From: UBA1479 sp002706405
GTDB taxonomy: Bacteria; Pseudomonadota; Alphaproteobacteria; Rhodospirillales; Casp-alpha2
Reading direction: 5' to 3'
Length of the DNA stretch: 64,000 nt
Assembly (NCBI GenBank): GCA_963972255.1
Contig: CAXATO010000005.1
Coordinates: 1-64,000, forward strand
The position numbers were made by a program, and so were the translations under genes. Shown in pieces: positions 42,393 to 51,726 of the stretch; the stretch's first letter is position 1; the number at the start of each line of letters is the position of its first letter. The notes beneath the pieces are model-generated. The model was not told the DNA's origin. It saw only the letters and a list, made by a program, of their open reading frames with translations, and searched no databases.

Positions 42393-43712
42393 TTACTGCA
42401 CCACGAGGTTCAGGCTCAAGGGATCAAGGCGGCCGAGGGCGAGAAGAAGCTGATAGGCGGCGGTTTTCTCGTCGTAGGACGCGGTGGTGAAGTTGATCTG
42501 CGCGTTGTTGACCTCGTTTTCGGCGTCCAGCACGTTGATCACCGTTTCCTTACCGGCGGCGCGCAGCTTGCGCCGGCTTTGCGCCACTTCCGACGCGATG
42601 TTGACCGCGTTCTCCAACAGGATCACGCGCTCGCGGGCCGTTTCCAGGGCCTGCCAGGCCAGGCGGACCTGTTCTTCCACCGTGCGGGCGGCGGCCTGCA
42701 ATTTGTTGCGGTTGGCGGCCGTGTCATAGGCGGCGCGCAGGGTCGAGGCACGGGTCGAAAAGCCGGAAAACAGCTCCCAATCCGCCTGGAAACCGATGGT
42801 GTAGTCGCGTCGGGTGCCGAGCACACCGCCGTTGTTCTGTTCCATGTTGAATTCACCCTCCAGATCGACGGTCGGGTAGAGCCCGGATTTGGCCTCGATC
42901 TCGCGCTGGCGGGTAATGTCGATGCTGGTCCCGGCCTCGCGCACGGCGGGGTTTTCGACCAGCGCGATGGCAAGGGCGCGGTCCAATTCGCTCGGCACGG
43001 CGTTCACCGGCGGGCGCGGATCGTACATGTCTTCCAGATTGGGAGGGAAGCCGAACACCTGCTGATAGCGCGACATGGCGTCACGCAACTGGCCTTCGAA
43101 GCCGACCCGCCGTTCCTTGGCGACCTGCAGGCGCGACTTGGCCTGCAGCACATCGACGGCAATCCCCGATCCGCGGCGCACCCGTTCATCTTCCAGGTTC
43201 AACTGGCGCTGAATGCGGCCTTCGCTTTCGATGGTGATGCCCAACAGCCGCATCTGCCGCAGCACCGTGATATAGGCGCGTACCCCCTGGAACAGGGTGT
43301 TCTGGCGCGTCCCTTCCAGCGAGATGCGGGCAAGATGCTCGTTCAACTCGGCGACGCGGATCGCCGATTGCGTGGCATAGCCGTCGAACAGGTTCTGGGT
43401 CAGGGTGAAGGTGGCGACGTTCTTGTTTTCGATGCTTTTGGCGCCGGACGACCGGGTCGACGGGCTGTCGATGAACTCGCGCCCCGCGTCGCCGGTCATG
43501 CTCAGGGTCGGCAGGCGCCGGGCCTTGGCGACATCGATTCCCTGGCGGTTGCTCTCCAGGGTGTTGCGGGCAGCCAGAATGTTGGGATGATTGGTGATCA
43601 GGCGGGCCAGTTCGATTTCGAGCGGCGCCGCGCGAACGGCCTCGGGCGCGCATAGCGCCGCCGCCAGGACCAAACCCGCTGTCATTGTTCCGACAATCGC
43701 CCGTCTGCGCAC
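42393..43712 (-). CDS. TolC-family outer membrane channel protein
   Basis: 439 residues with an N-terminal signal peptide (hydrophobic AGLVLAAALCAPEAVRAA, cleavage near residue 28). Two OEP repeats, about 35-220 and 240-430, contain the long heptad-like helices of the periplasmic tunnel, for example ATFTLTQNLFDGYATQSAIR and its repeat FQADWELFSGFSTRASTLR. TolC trimers serve type I secretion and RND pumps. No inner-membrane or adaptor gene is adjacent, so the partners are elsewhere. A CtrA-type site lies 138 bp upstream. The last residues show a terminal hydrophobic pattern without a typical C-terminal Phe. Confidence 0.92.
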   Translation of the reverse strand: MRRRAIVGTMTAGLVLAAALCAPEAVRAAPLEIELARLITNHPNILAARNTLESNRQGIDVAKARRLPTLSMTGDAGREFIDSPSTRSSGAKSIENKNVATFTLTQNLFDGYATQSAIRVAELNEHLARISLEGTRQNTLFQGVRAYITVLRQMRLLGITIESEGRIQRQLNLEDERVRRGSGIAVDVLQAKSRLQVAKERRVGFEGQLRDAMSRYQQVFGFPPNLEDMYDPRPPVNAVPSELDRALAIALVENPAVREAGTSIDITRQREIEAKSGLYPTVDLEGEFNMEQNNGGVLGTRRDYTIGFQADWELFSGFSTRASTLRAAYDTAANRNKLQAAARTVEEQVRLAWQALETARERVILLENAVNIASEVAQSRRKLRAAGKETVINVLDAENEVNNAQINFTTASYDEKTAAYQLLLALGRLDPLSLNLVVQ

Positions 43713-43848
43713 GCGTTAAATCTCCCTCAAGTTCTTAAGGATTCGGTCGGCGCGCCGAACTGCCGGGCGAGTCTATGCCCGGGCGGCCCGGTGGTCAAAC
43801 GCGACCCGAATCGTATTCGGAATCCTGGGAATCTTATAGGAAAGCTTG

Positions 43849-43864
43849 GTTAAGCGCTGGTTAA
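43849..43864 (-). promoter_or_regulatory. CtrA-type box upstream of tolC
   Basis: On the minus strand TTAA-CCAGCGC-TTAAC matches TTAA-N7-TTAAC completely and points toward tolC. TATAAG lies ten bases further downstream. Nearby, CCGAATCGTATTCGG (43806-43820) forms a 6-3-6 dyad of unknown meaning. Confidence 0.5.
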
Positions 43865-43876
43865 GAGAGGGACGGG

Positions 43877-46800
43877 TTAGGCCGCGCCGAAGCCGCCGCC
43901 GCCGGGCGTTTCGATGATGAACACGTCGCCGGGCTTCAACTCGCGCCGGTCCGTGCCGGTCAATTCCTCGACCGTGCCGTCGGCCCGTTCCACGGCGTTG
44001 CGCCCGGTCATGCCGGGGCCGCCGCCGTCGATCCCATGGGGCGGCACGCGGCGATGGCTGGACAGGATCGCCGCCGTCATGTCCTCAAGGAAGCGGATGC
44101 GGCGGACCACGCCGTCGCCACCCGGGTGCGCCCCCGCACCGCCTGATCCCCGGCGGATGGCGAAGCAGTCGACCAACACGGGAAAGCGCCATTCCAGGAC
44201 TTCCGGATCGGTCAGCCGCGTGTTGGTCATATGGGTGTGGACGGCGTCCGTGCCGTCGAAATCCGGTCCCGCGCCGGACCCGCCGCAGATGGTTTCGTAA
44301 TACTGGTGGCGGTCGTTGCCGAAGGTGAAGTTGTTGCAGGTTCCCTGGCTGGAGGCGAGGACACCCAAGGCGCCGAACAGCGCGTCGGTGATGATCATGC
44401 TGGTTTCCACATTGCCGGCGACCACGGCGGCGGGATAGACCGGCGCCAGCATGGATTTTTCGGGGATCACCAGCTTCAGCGGCTTCAGGCAGCCGGCATT
44501 CAGGGGAATGTCGTCGTCGATCAGCGTGCGGAAGGTGTAGAGCACGGCCGCATGGCAGACTGCCGTGGGCGCGTTGAAGTTGCTGTCCAACTGCGCCGAC
44601 GAGCCGGAGAAGTCCAAGGTCGCCTCGCGCGTCTTGCGGTTGACCGTGATCTTCACGTCGATCACCGCGCCGTTGTCCATCTCGCAGGTGAACTGTCCGT
44701 CGGTCAGCACGTCGAGCACCCGGCGCACGCTTTCCTCGGCATTGTCCTGGACGTGGTCCATATAGGCCCAGACCGTCTCCAGGCCGAAGTGGTCGACCAT
44801 CTTGCGCAGTTCCTGGGCACCCTTTTCGTTGGCCGCGATCTGGGCCGCCAGGTCGGCCAGGTTCTGGTCGAAATTGCGAACGGGATAGGGGCCGCCGCAG
44901 AGAAGCGCGCGCAGGGCGTCCTCGCGCAGGTTGCCTTGATCGACCAGAAGGAAATTGTCGATCAGCACGCCTTCTTCCTCGACCGTTTTACTGTCGGGGG
45001 GCATGGAGCCCGGGGTGATGCCGCCGATATCCGCGTGATGGCCGCGTGACCCGACATAGAACAAAATGTCCTGTCCCTTGTCGTCGAACACGGGGGTGAT
45101 CACCGTGACGTCGGGCAGGTGGGTGCCGCCGTTATAGGGCGCGTTCAGGGCATAGACGTTGCCGGGCTTCATCCGGCCGGCGTTGTCCCGCATCACGGCG
45201 CGGATGCTTTCGCCCATGGAGCCCAGGTGAACGGGGATATGCGGCGCATTGGCGATCAGCTCGCCCTTGCGGTCGAACACGGCGCAGGAGAAATCCAGCC
45301 GTTCCTTGATGTTCACGGAATAGCTGGTGTTGGCCAGCGTCGTGCCCATCTGTTCGGCGATCGACATGAACAGGTTGTTGAAGATTTCCAGCATCACCGG
45401 GTCGGCCTGGGTACCGATGGCATGGACTTCCGGGCGCGGTTCGGCCCGAGTCAGGATCAGGTGACCCTTGCGGGTCATCTCGGCGGCCCAGCCCGGCTCG
45501 ACTACGATGGTCGAGGTGTTCTCGACCAGGATCGCGGGCCCCGGCAGTCGGTCGCCGGGCAGCAGCGCTTCCGTGCGGTAAACGGGGGTTTCGTAGGCCT
45601 TGCCGCCGGACGTCATGGGCACCAGGGTCATGGGCCGCAGGGCCGCGACGCCGGGGATGTCCTCGATATCGGCATCTTCCGCCATGCCGGCGCGGCCGAC
45701 GACTTCCACCGAGACGGCTTCGATGATGTGGCCGCGACCGGGGGCGGTGAAGCCGTAGCGCTGGCGGTGTTGGACCTCGAACTCTTCGGTCATCTTGTTG
45801 CGGTCGCCGAATGGCACGATGAGGGCCGTGTCCGTGCCCTTGTAGCGAAGGTGGGCGCGGCGGAAGATCTCGATGTTGTCCTTTGCGATGCCCTGGCTGT
45901 CGATCTCTGCCCGGGCGTCCTTTTCCAGGCCTTCGATGATCTCCATCAGGGGGGCGGTCAGGCCGGCGGCAAGCGGGGCCTCCACCGCTTTTTCGCGGAT
46001 CGCGCGTACGTCGGCCAGGCCCATGCCGTAGGCCGAGAGCACGCCCGCGAAGGGATGCAGAAACACGGTGTTCATGCCGAGCGCGTCGGCAACCAGGCAG
46101 GCATGCTGCCCGGCGGCACCGCCAAAGCAATTGAGCACGTACTCCGTCACGTCGTGGCCGCGCTGAACGGAGATTTTCTTGATCGCGTTGGCCATGTTTT
46201 CGACGGCGATCTTCAGGAACCCCTCGGCGACCTCTTCCGGCGTGCGGTCGTCGCCGGTTTCCTTGTGGATGATCCGGGCCATGTCCTCGAACTTGCGGCG
46301 CACGGCGCGGTCGTCCAGGGGCTGATCGGCGTTGGGGCCGAACACGGCGGGGAAGTATGTCGGCTGTACCTTGCCCAGCATGACGTTGCAGTCGGTCACG
46401 GTCAGCGGCCCGCCCCGGCGGTAACAGGCGGGGCCCGGATCAGCACCGGCGCTGTCGGGGCCGACCCGATAGCGCGCCCCGTCGAAATGCAGGATCGACC
46501 CGCCGCCGGCGGCGACCGTGTGAATGTTCATCATGGGCGCGCGCATGCGGATGCCGGCGACCTGGGTTTCGAACGTGCGTTCGTACTCCCCGTCGTAATG
46601 CGACACGTCCGTGGAGGTGCCGCCCATGTCGAAGCCGATGACCTTGTCGAAGCCCGCCATGCGCGCGGTTTCGACCATGCCGACCACGCCGCCGGCAGGT
46701 CCCGACAGGATCGAATCCTTGCCCTGGAACAGGCGCGCGTCGGTCAGCCCGCCGTTGGACTGCATGAATTGAAGCGGCGTCTCGCCCAGGTCGCCAGCCA

Positions 46801-47491
46801 CCCGGTCCACATAGCGGCGCAGGATCGGCGACAGGTAGGCATCGACCACGGTGGTGTCGCCCCGGCTGACCAGCTTCATCAGGGGGCTGACCTGGTGGCT
46901 GGTGGAGATCTGGGTAAAGCCGATGTCGCGGGCGATTCGCGCGGCCCGGCGTTCATGGTCCGGATAGCGGTAGCCGTGCATGAACACGATGGCGGCGGCC
47001 CGGATGCCGGCGTCAAAGGCGTCTTGCAATCCGGCGCGAAGGCGGTCTTCGTCGAGCGGCGTCAGAACCTCGCCCTGGGCGTTCACGCGCTCGGGCGTTT
47101 CGATGACCTGCTCGTAGAGCATTTCCGGCAGTTCGATGTGGCGGGCGAAAATATTGGGCCGGGCCTGGTATCCGATGCGCAGCGCATCGCCGAAGCCGTC
47201 CGTGATGACCAGCACCGTGCGGTCGCCCTTGCGTTCCAAGAGCGCGTTGGTGGCCACGGTGGTGCCCATCTTGACGACGCTGACGGCCCCCTCGGGGATC
47301 GCCGCACCGGCGGGGATGCCCAGGATGTCGCGGATTCCCTGCAGGGCGGCGTCTTCATACTGGTCCGGATTTTCCGACAGCAGCTTATGGGTCACCAGCC
47401 GCCCGTCCGGCGCGCGTGCGACCAGGTCGGTGAAAGTGCCGCCCCGGTCGATCCAGACGTCCCAGCCCGATGTTTGTGTTTGATCCGCCAT
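43877..47491 (-). CDS. 5-oxoprolinase (ATP-hydrolysing), fused HyuA-HyuB
   Basis: 1204 residues, the length of single-chain 5-oxoprolinases. Opens 5-oxoproline to glutamate with ATP. The HyuA half (about 1-690) starts WDVWIDRGGTFTDLVARAPD with the acetate-kinase-like phosphate loop, and has IGFDMGGTSTDVSHYDGEYE near 280-300. The HyuB half begins VMLEIFNNLFMSIAEQMGTT near residue 695 and ends with GGGGFGAA. Hydantoinase, acetone carboxylase and acetophenone carboxylase relatives are usually split, so the fused form favours 5-oxoprolinase. It could recycle pyroglutamate from gamma-glutamyl compounds. Divergent from a dehydrogenase gene 120 bp away. Confidence 0.9.
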   Translation of the reverse strand: MADQTQTSGWDVWIDRGGTFTDLVARAPDGRLVTHKLLSENPDQYEDAALQGIRDILGIPAGAAIPEGAVSVVKMGTTVATNALLERKGDRTVLVITDGFGDALRIGYQARPNIFARHIELPEMLYEQVIETPERVNAQGEVLTPLDEDRLRAGLQDAFDAGIRAAAIVFMHGYRYPDHERRAARIARDIGFTQISTSHQVSPLMKLVSRGDTTVVDAYLSPILRRYVDRVAGDLGETPLQFMQSNGGLTDARLFQGKDSILSGPAGGVVGMVETARMAGFDKVIGFDMGGTSTDVSHYDGEYERTFETQVAGIRMRAPMMNIHTVAAGGGSILHFDGARYRVGPDSAGADPGPACYRRGGPLTVTDCNVMLGKVQPTYFPAVFGPNADQPLDDRAVRRKFEDMARIIHKETGDDRTPEEVAEGFLKIAVENMANAIKKISVQRGHDVTEYVLNCFGGAAGQHACLVADALGMNTVFLHPFAGVLSAYGMGLADVRAIREKAVEAPLAAGLTAPLMEIIEGLEKDARAEIDSQGIAKDNIEIFRRAHLRYKGTDTALIVPFGDRNKMTEEFEVQHRQRYGFTAPGRGHIIEAVSVEVVGRAGMAEDADIEDIPGVAALRPMTLVPMTSGGKAYETPVYRTEALLPGDRLPGPAILVENTSTIVVEPGWAAEMTRKGHLILTRAEPRPEVHAIGTQADPVMLEIFNNLFMSIAEQMGTTLANTSYSVNIKERLDFSCAVFDRKGELIANAPHIPVHLGSMGESIRAVMRDNAGRMKPGNVYALNAPYNGGTHLPDVTVITPVFDDKGQDILFYVGSRGHHADIGGITPGSMPPDSKTVEEEGVLIDNFLLVDQGNLREDALRALLCGGPYPVRNFDQNLADLAAQIAANEKGAQELRKMVDHFGLETVWAYMDHVQDNAEESVRRVLDVLTDGQFTCEMDNGAVIDVKITVNRKTREATLDFSGSSAQLDSNFNAPTAVCHAAVLYTFRTLIDDDIPLNAGCLKPLKLVIPEKSMLAPVYPAAVVAGNVETSMIITDALFGALGVLASSQGTCNNFTFGNDRHQYYETICGGSGAGPDFDGTDAVHTHMTNTRLTDPEVLEWRFPVLVDCFAIRRGSGGAGAHPGGDGVVRRIRFLEDMTAAILSSHRRVPPHGIDGGGPGMTGRNAVERADGTVEELTGTDRRELKPGDVFIIETPGGGGFGAA

Positions 47492-47611
47492 TTGGTCGGT
47501 TGCCGGCCCTTTCTAGCCCCCGAAGGCCCCGGTTTTTCTTGTCGGCTTTATGAGAGACCGGATAGAACAGCCTCACAAGCAAAAACACAAGCCCAGAGGA
47601 CATCCTGCCCC

Positions 47612-48655
47612 ATGTCGCGCACTCTTGCCTATTTCAACAAGTTCGTCGATCCCATCGCCATGGACATCCTGGCCGCCGCGCCGGAGATCACGCCCCAGCG
47701 CATCGACTTCGAAGACGACGCCGACCACAATTGGAACCTGCTGGCCCAGGTTCACGGCATTCAGTTCATGCCGACCAACGAAACCCCGAAAGCCTGGTAT
47801 CCGAACCGGGAATTCCTGGAACGCTGCCCCAATCTTCTGGCCGTGTCCTCGACCGGGGCGGGCTATGACATGATCGATGTCGACGCATGCAACGACCTGG
47901 GCATCATGGTGGTCAACAATTCGGGCGCCAATTCCGTATCCGTGGCGCAGCATGTCCTGGGCCTGGCGCTGACGCTCAGCAAGCAGATCGCGCAGACCGA
48001 CAAGGCCATACGCGCCAACCCGAAGATCGATCGCCAGAACTTCATCGGCTCGGAGTTGACCGGCAAGACGGTCGGCATTATCGGCCTGGGCAATATCGGC
48101 CGGCTGGTCGCCGGCTATGTGAAGGTGTTCGGCGCCAAGGCCATCGCCTACGACCCCTATATCAGCGACGCCGATTTCGCCGAACGCGGGGCGGAAAAGG
48201 TCGATTTCGAAACCCTGTGCCGGGAAGCCGACATCGTTTCTGTCAACTGCCCGTTGACCGAAGAGACCCGCGGCATGGTCGATGCCCGCGCCTTCGGATT
48301 CATGAAGCCCACGGCTTATTTCATCACCACGGCCCGCGGCGGCATCGCCGATGAAGACGCGCTGGTCGCGGCGCTGCGCGAGAAGCGTATCCAGGGGGCG
48401 GGGCTCGACGTGTTCGAGATCGAACCCACGGGCAATGCGGACAATCGCTTCGTCGAGTTCGACAACGTGCTGCTGTCACCTCACAACGCGGGCGTCACCT
48501 ATGAATGCAATTTCAACATGGCCAAGGCGGCGGCCGAACAGTGGGTCACGATCCTGCGCGGCGAAAAGCCGGCGCGCCTGAAGAATCCGGACGTCTGGGA
48601 CCGCTATACCGAACGGTTCGCGCAGATCTTCGGTCAGCCCGTCGCTGCTGAATAG
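47612..48655 (+). CDS. D-isomer specific 2-hydroxyacid dehydrogenase
   Basis: 347 residues from ATG at 47612; the frame is open far upstream only because it lies opposite the oxoprolinase gene. The NAD motif is VGIIGLGNIGRLVAGY near residues 152-167. Catalytic residues are visible: Arg in TTARGGIADEDAL (about 240), Glu in VFEIEPTG (about 268) and His in LLSPHNAGVTYECN (about 288). The family includes glycerate, phosphoglycerate, glyoxylate and lactate dehydrogenases; no ACT domain is present, so it is not SerA. Glyoxylate/hydroxypyruvate reduction would fit the oxalate context but is speculative. Confidence 0.9.
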   Translation: MSRTLAYFNKFVDPIAMDILAAAPEITPQRIDFEDDADHNWNLLAQVHGIQFMPTNETPKAWYPNREFLERCPNLLAVSSTGAGYDMIDVDACNDLGIMVVNNSGANSVSVAQHVLGLALTLSKQIAQTDKAIRANPKIDRQNFIGSELTGKTVGIIGLGNIGRLVAGYVKVFGAKAIAYDPYISDADFAERGAEKVDFETLCREADIVSVNCPLTEETRGMVDARAFGFMKPTAYFITTARGGIADEDALVAALREKRIQGAGLDVFEIEPTGNADNRFVEFDNVLLSPHNAGVTYECNFNMAKAAAEQWVTILRGEKPARLKNPDVWDRYTERFAQIFGQPVAAE

Positions 48656-48670
48656 GCGGGCGTCGCGCCG

Positions 48671-49798
48671 TCAGTTTTCCACAAGCCCGGCGACCCGCTT
48701 GGCGATCGCCAGGGACGAGGTCAGCCCCGGGCTTTCGATGCCGTACAGGCCGACGTAGTTGGCCAGCCCGTGCACGTCTGCCCCCTGGATGACGAAGTCG
48801 GCGGCGTATTTGTCGTTGCTGTTGGTCAGCTTGGGCCGCACACCCGTATAGCCCGGCGACAGGGCGCCGTCGGCCAATCCCGGCCAGTAGCGGCGGATCG
48901 CGCCGTAGAAGCTGTCGACCCGGCTTTCGTCGACCTTGTAGTCGATCTGGTCCGGATGGGTGACGTCGAGCCATTCCACGTCGGGGCCGAACTTGGTGCC
49001 GCCGCCGAGATCGAGCGTCGAATGGGTGCCGAGCCCGCCCGGCACGGGGGCCGGATAGATCAGGTGATTGAAAGGGCTTTTGCCGGCGATCGTGAAGTAG
49101 TGGCCCTTGGCGTAATAGCTGCCGGGGATGGTGTCGGCCGGGATGCCGTCGATGGCGCGGGCGATGTGCTGGGCATACAGCCCGCCCGCGTTGACCACCA
49201 GGGAACAGTCCAGTTCCATGGGCGCGTCACCGCCGGCGCGGATGCGGATGCGCCCGTCGGCCAGGACCTCGCCGCCCTCCACAGGGGTATTGAAGGCGAT
49301 CATGCCGCCCCGATCTTCCAATTCGCCCTGCAGCGACAGCATGTAGCCGTGACTTTCGATGATCCCGGTCGACGGCGACATCAGGCCGGCCGCGGCCGTC
49401 ACGTTGGGCTCCAGTTCCTTCATCTGCTTGGCGTCCAGCCAGGTCAGGTCATGAACCCCGTTGGCTTCGCCCTTGGCCTTCAATTCCTCCAGCTTCACCA
49501 CCTCGTCCTCGGTGATGGCGACGATGATCTTGCCGATGCGGTTGTGCTCGATCCCGTGGCTTGCGCAGTATTCGTAGAGCATCTCTTTGCCCTCGACACA
49601 GCACAGCGCTTTCAACGAGTCCTTGGCATAGTAGATGCCGCCGTGGATGACCTCGGAATTGCGCGAGCTGGTGCCGGTGCCGATATCGTCGGCTTTCTCC
49701 AGCAGGATGACGTCGCGCCCGGCCTGGGCCAGGGTGCGCGCGCAGGCCAGGCCCACGACGCCCGCGCCGATGACTACCGTATCAACCTGTTCGGCCAT
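48671..49798 (-). CDS. FAD-dependent oxidoreductase, L-2-hydroxyglutarate oxidase-like
   Basis: 375 residues from ATG at 49798. The DAO fold starts with VDTVVIGAGVVGLACARTL (Rossmann FAD motif) followed by GTGTSSRNSEVIHGGIYYAK (about 40-60), highly typical of LhgO/L2HGDH proteins. A late GVRPKLTNSNDKYAADFVIQ and GLYGIESPGLTSSLAIA complete the FAD site. It would oxidise L-2-hydroxyglutarate or a related 2-hydroxy acid with quinone or oxygen as acceptor. A GTATAC-type site lies 35 bp upstream, linking it to the distant oxalate block. Convergent with the 2-hydroxyacid dehydrogenase gene. Confidence 0.88.
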   Translation of the reverse strand: MAEQVDTVVIGAGVVGLACARTLAQAGRDVILLEKADDIGTGTSSRNSEVIHGGIYYAKDSLKALCCVEGKEMLYEYCASHGIEHNRIGKIIVAITEDEVVKLEELKAKGEANGVHDLTWLDAKQMKELEPNVTAAAGLMSPSTGIIESHGYMLSLQGELEDRGGMIAFNTPVEGGEVLADGRIRIRAGGDAPMELDCSLVVNAGGLYAQHIARAIDGIPADTIPGSYYAKGHYFTIAGKSPFNHLIYPAPVPGGLGTHSTLDLGGGTKFGPDVEWLDVTHPDQIDYKVDESRVDSFYGAIRRYWPGLADGALSPGYTGVRPKLTNSNDKYAADFVIQGADVHGLANYVGLYGIESPGLTSSLAIAKRVAGLVEN

Positions 49799-49832
49799 GG
49801 ATGCTCCTTGGGGATTGGGATTTCTTGATCGG

Positions 49833-49843
49833 ATTGTATACAT
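49833..49843 (-). promoter_or_regulatory. GTATAC-type operator upstream of the 2-hydroxyacid oxidase gene
   Basis: ATTGTATACAT on the plus strand, 35 bp before the minus-strand start and 72 bp before the divergent transporter start. Nine of eleven positions fit an ATTGTATACAAT palindrome. The site could serve both genes. Confidence 0.4.
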
Positions 49844-49914
49844 CTGGGTTTGCCCCATAATCGATTTCCGCGCAAGTGCCCGGATGCCATTCGCTTCACC
49901 GCAGGACCGCCGCA

Positions 49915-50877
49915 ATGAACCCCGCCGCCCTGATCGTCTCCGGTCTCGCCTTTCTCGGCCGCCATGCCACCACCATGATGGCCGTGGGGGTGTTTTCGGG
50001 ATTGGCGTTCCCCGGTGTGACGATCCATCTGCAACCCTGGCTGACCGAAATGGTCTGGGTTCTGATGTTCGTGTCCATGGTCCATATCGATTGGGCCGAC
50101 GTGGCAGGCCATATCCGCCGGCCGTTCCTTTTGGGCACGGCGCTGGTCTGGATGCTGGCAGCGACACCGGTTCTCACCTGGCTGCTGGTCAAGGACACGG
50201 GTCTGTCGCCGGGGCTGATCGTCGCCGTGGTGCTGACGGCGGCCAGCTGCCCCCTAATGTCGACACCCGCCGTCGGCATGGTGATCGGGCTCGACGGCGC
50301 GTTCCTGCTGCTGGTGCTGATCGCCGAAACCTTCCTGGTGCCGCTGACCCTGCCCGTCGTGTCGTCGACCCTGGTCGACATTCCCCTGTCGACGCTGGAC
50401 CTCATGGGGCGGTTGGCGGCGTTGGTCGTCTCGACCTTCGTGGCTGCCGTGGTCGTGCAACGGATTGTCGGCCGCGCGCGGATCGACGGCTGGCAGCAGC
50501 CCTTGCACGGCGTGTCCGTGGTCCTGCTGGTGGGTTTCGCCGCCGGGTTGATGGCGGGCGTGCCGCAGGCGTTTCGGGAAAACCCGGACCACGTGATCTT
50601 CGTGACGGTCCTCAGCTTCGCCGTCTACGCGGGCCTGCAGTTGGCCGGGGCGGGGGCCTTCGTGGTGATCGGGCGGGTGCTGGGCCGTGACTGGGACCGG
50701 GTCAAGGTGCTGTCCGCGTCCTTCGCATCGGGCAATCGCAACCTGGCGATCCTGATCGCGGTTTTGTTACCGGCCATCGATCCGGATACCATGCTTTACT
50801 TCATGGTCGGCCAATTTCCCATCTATCTGATGCCTGCCGTGTGGCGGCAACTGGCAAAGCGGCTGCTGCCTGCCTAG
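49915..50877 (+). CDS. BASS-type (bile acid:Na+ symporter) family transporter
   Basis: 320 residues, nine or ten hydrophobic helices. Start ATG 49915 has AGGA eight bases upstream. The segments VVLTAASCPLMSTPAVGMVI near residues 103-122 and SASFASGNRNLAILIAVLLP near 273-292 are the crossover regions expected of the BASS fold; S-G-N-R-N is the usual family variant. Bacterial members carry organic anions such as pantoate, 2-keto acids or bile acids with Na+. It shares a divergent promoter region with the 2-hydroxyacid oxidase, so a 2-hydroxy or 2-oxo acid is a reasonable substrate guess. Confidence 0.75.
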   Translation: MNPAALIVSGLAFLGRHATTMMAVGVFSGLAFPGVTIHLQPWLTEMVWVLMFVSMVHIDWADVAGHIRRPFLLGTALVWMLAATPVLTWLLVKDTGLSPGLIVAVVLTAASCPLMSTPAVGMVIGLDGAFLLLVLIAETFLVPLTLPVVSSTLVDIPLSTLDLMGRLAALVVSTFVAAVVVQRIVGRARIDGWQQPLHGVSVVLLVGFAAGLMAGVPQAFRENPDHVIFVTVLSFAVYAGLQLAGAGAFVVIGRVLGRDWDRVKVLSASFASGNRNLAILIAVLLPAIDPDTMLYFMVGQFPIYLMPAVWRQLAKRLLPA

Positions 50878-50906
50878 ATTAAGGCATCAGGTTAATCAGG
50901 ATCATC

Positions 50907-51656
50907 ATGTTCAAAAGAAAAACATTACGGACCGTCGCGAAGGGGATTTTCGTGCTCCTGCTTATCGGCATGGCCGTGAGCATTGGAAAGCACACCGTCA
51001 TGGCGGATTGGCGCACGGCCAGCCGGGAACCCCTGGGCATCGCGCCAGATCCGGCCGTTGCCAAGGAAGCGATCGTTCAGGTCTATGCGGCGCGCGCCTT
51101 TTCCTGGCGCGGCATTTTCGGCGTCCATACCTGGATCGCGACCAAGCCGACCGACGCGGAGGCCTTCACGGTCTACGAGATTATCGGCTGGCGCGCGCGC
51201 CATGGCGGATCAGCCTTGGTCATTACCGAAAAAGAGCCGGACCAGCGTTGGTTCGGGGCCGAGCCGGAAATCATCGCCGACAAGCGGGGGCCCGGCGTCG
51301 ACGACATGATCAAGCGCATCGACACGGCCGCCCGCGCCTATCCCCATGCCAGGACCTACACCGTCTGGCCCGGACCCAATTCCAACACCTTCACCGCTCA
51401 TGTCGCCCGCGCCGTGCCGGAATTGAACCTCGATCTGCCGCCCACGGCCATCGGCAAGGATTACTTGCCCGAGGGCAGGTTTGCGGCCAAAACGCCGAGC
51501 GGCACCGGCTATCAGGTCTCCCTGTTCGGTCTGCTGGGCGTGATGGCGGGGGTCGAAGAAGGGGTTGAGTTGAACATCCTGGGCTTGACCTTCGGGATCG
51601 ATCCCAAGGACCTTGCCATCAAACTGCCCTTGGCGGGGCGGCTCGGACCGTCCTAA
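50907..51656 (+). CDS. DUF3750-family membrane-anchored protein
   Basis: 249 residues. One N-terminal helix (about 13-30) and then a soluble domain with AIVQVYAARAFSWRGIFGVHTWIATKP (spanning about 55-80), RWFGAEPEIIADKRG and TYTVWPGPNSNTFTAHVAR near 148-166, which I recognise as the DUF3750 pattern. The P-x-x-N-S-N-T-F and His residues look like an active or binding site but no function is established. The domain probably faces the periplasm. ATG 50907 is used. djlA follows after 70 bp. Confidence 0.78.
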   Translation: MFKRKTLRTVAKGIFVLLLIGMAVSIGKHTVMADWRTASREPLGIAPDPAVAKEAIVQVYAARAFSWRGIFGVHTWIATKPTDAEAFTVYEIIGWRARHGGSALVITEKEPDQRWFGAEPEIIADKRGPGVDDMIKRIDTAARAYPHARTYTVWPGPNSNTFTAHVARAVPELNLDLPPTAIGKDYLPEGRFAAKTPSGTGYQVSLFGLLGVMAGVEEGVELNILGLTFGIDPKDLAIKLPLAGRLGPS

Positions 51657-51726
51657 ATTGCGGCCCGAGGAAGTGCGCCGCCGGCGCCGTCAACAAGCCG
51701 CCACGGGCGGGGGAAGTCAATCAACC

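Noticed and set aside
45119..47611. Very long plus-strand open frame upstream of the 2-hydroxyacid dehydrogenase start
   Set aside because: It lies opposite the 5-oxoprolinase gene. Its translation is rich in His, Gly, Gln and Asp without motifs, the usual antisense shadow of a high-GC gene. Recognisable protein begins only at 47612.
50879..50896. Two TTAA sequences before the DUF3750 gene as a CtrA site
   Set aside because: The spacer is nine bases rather than seven.
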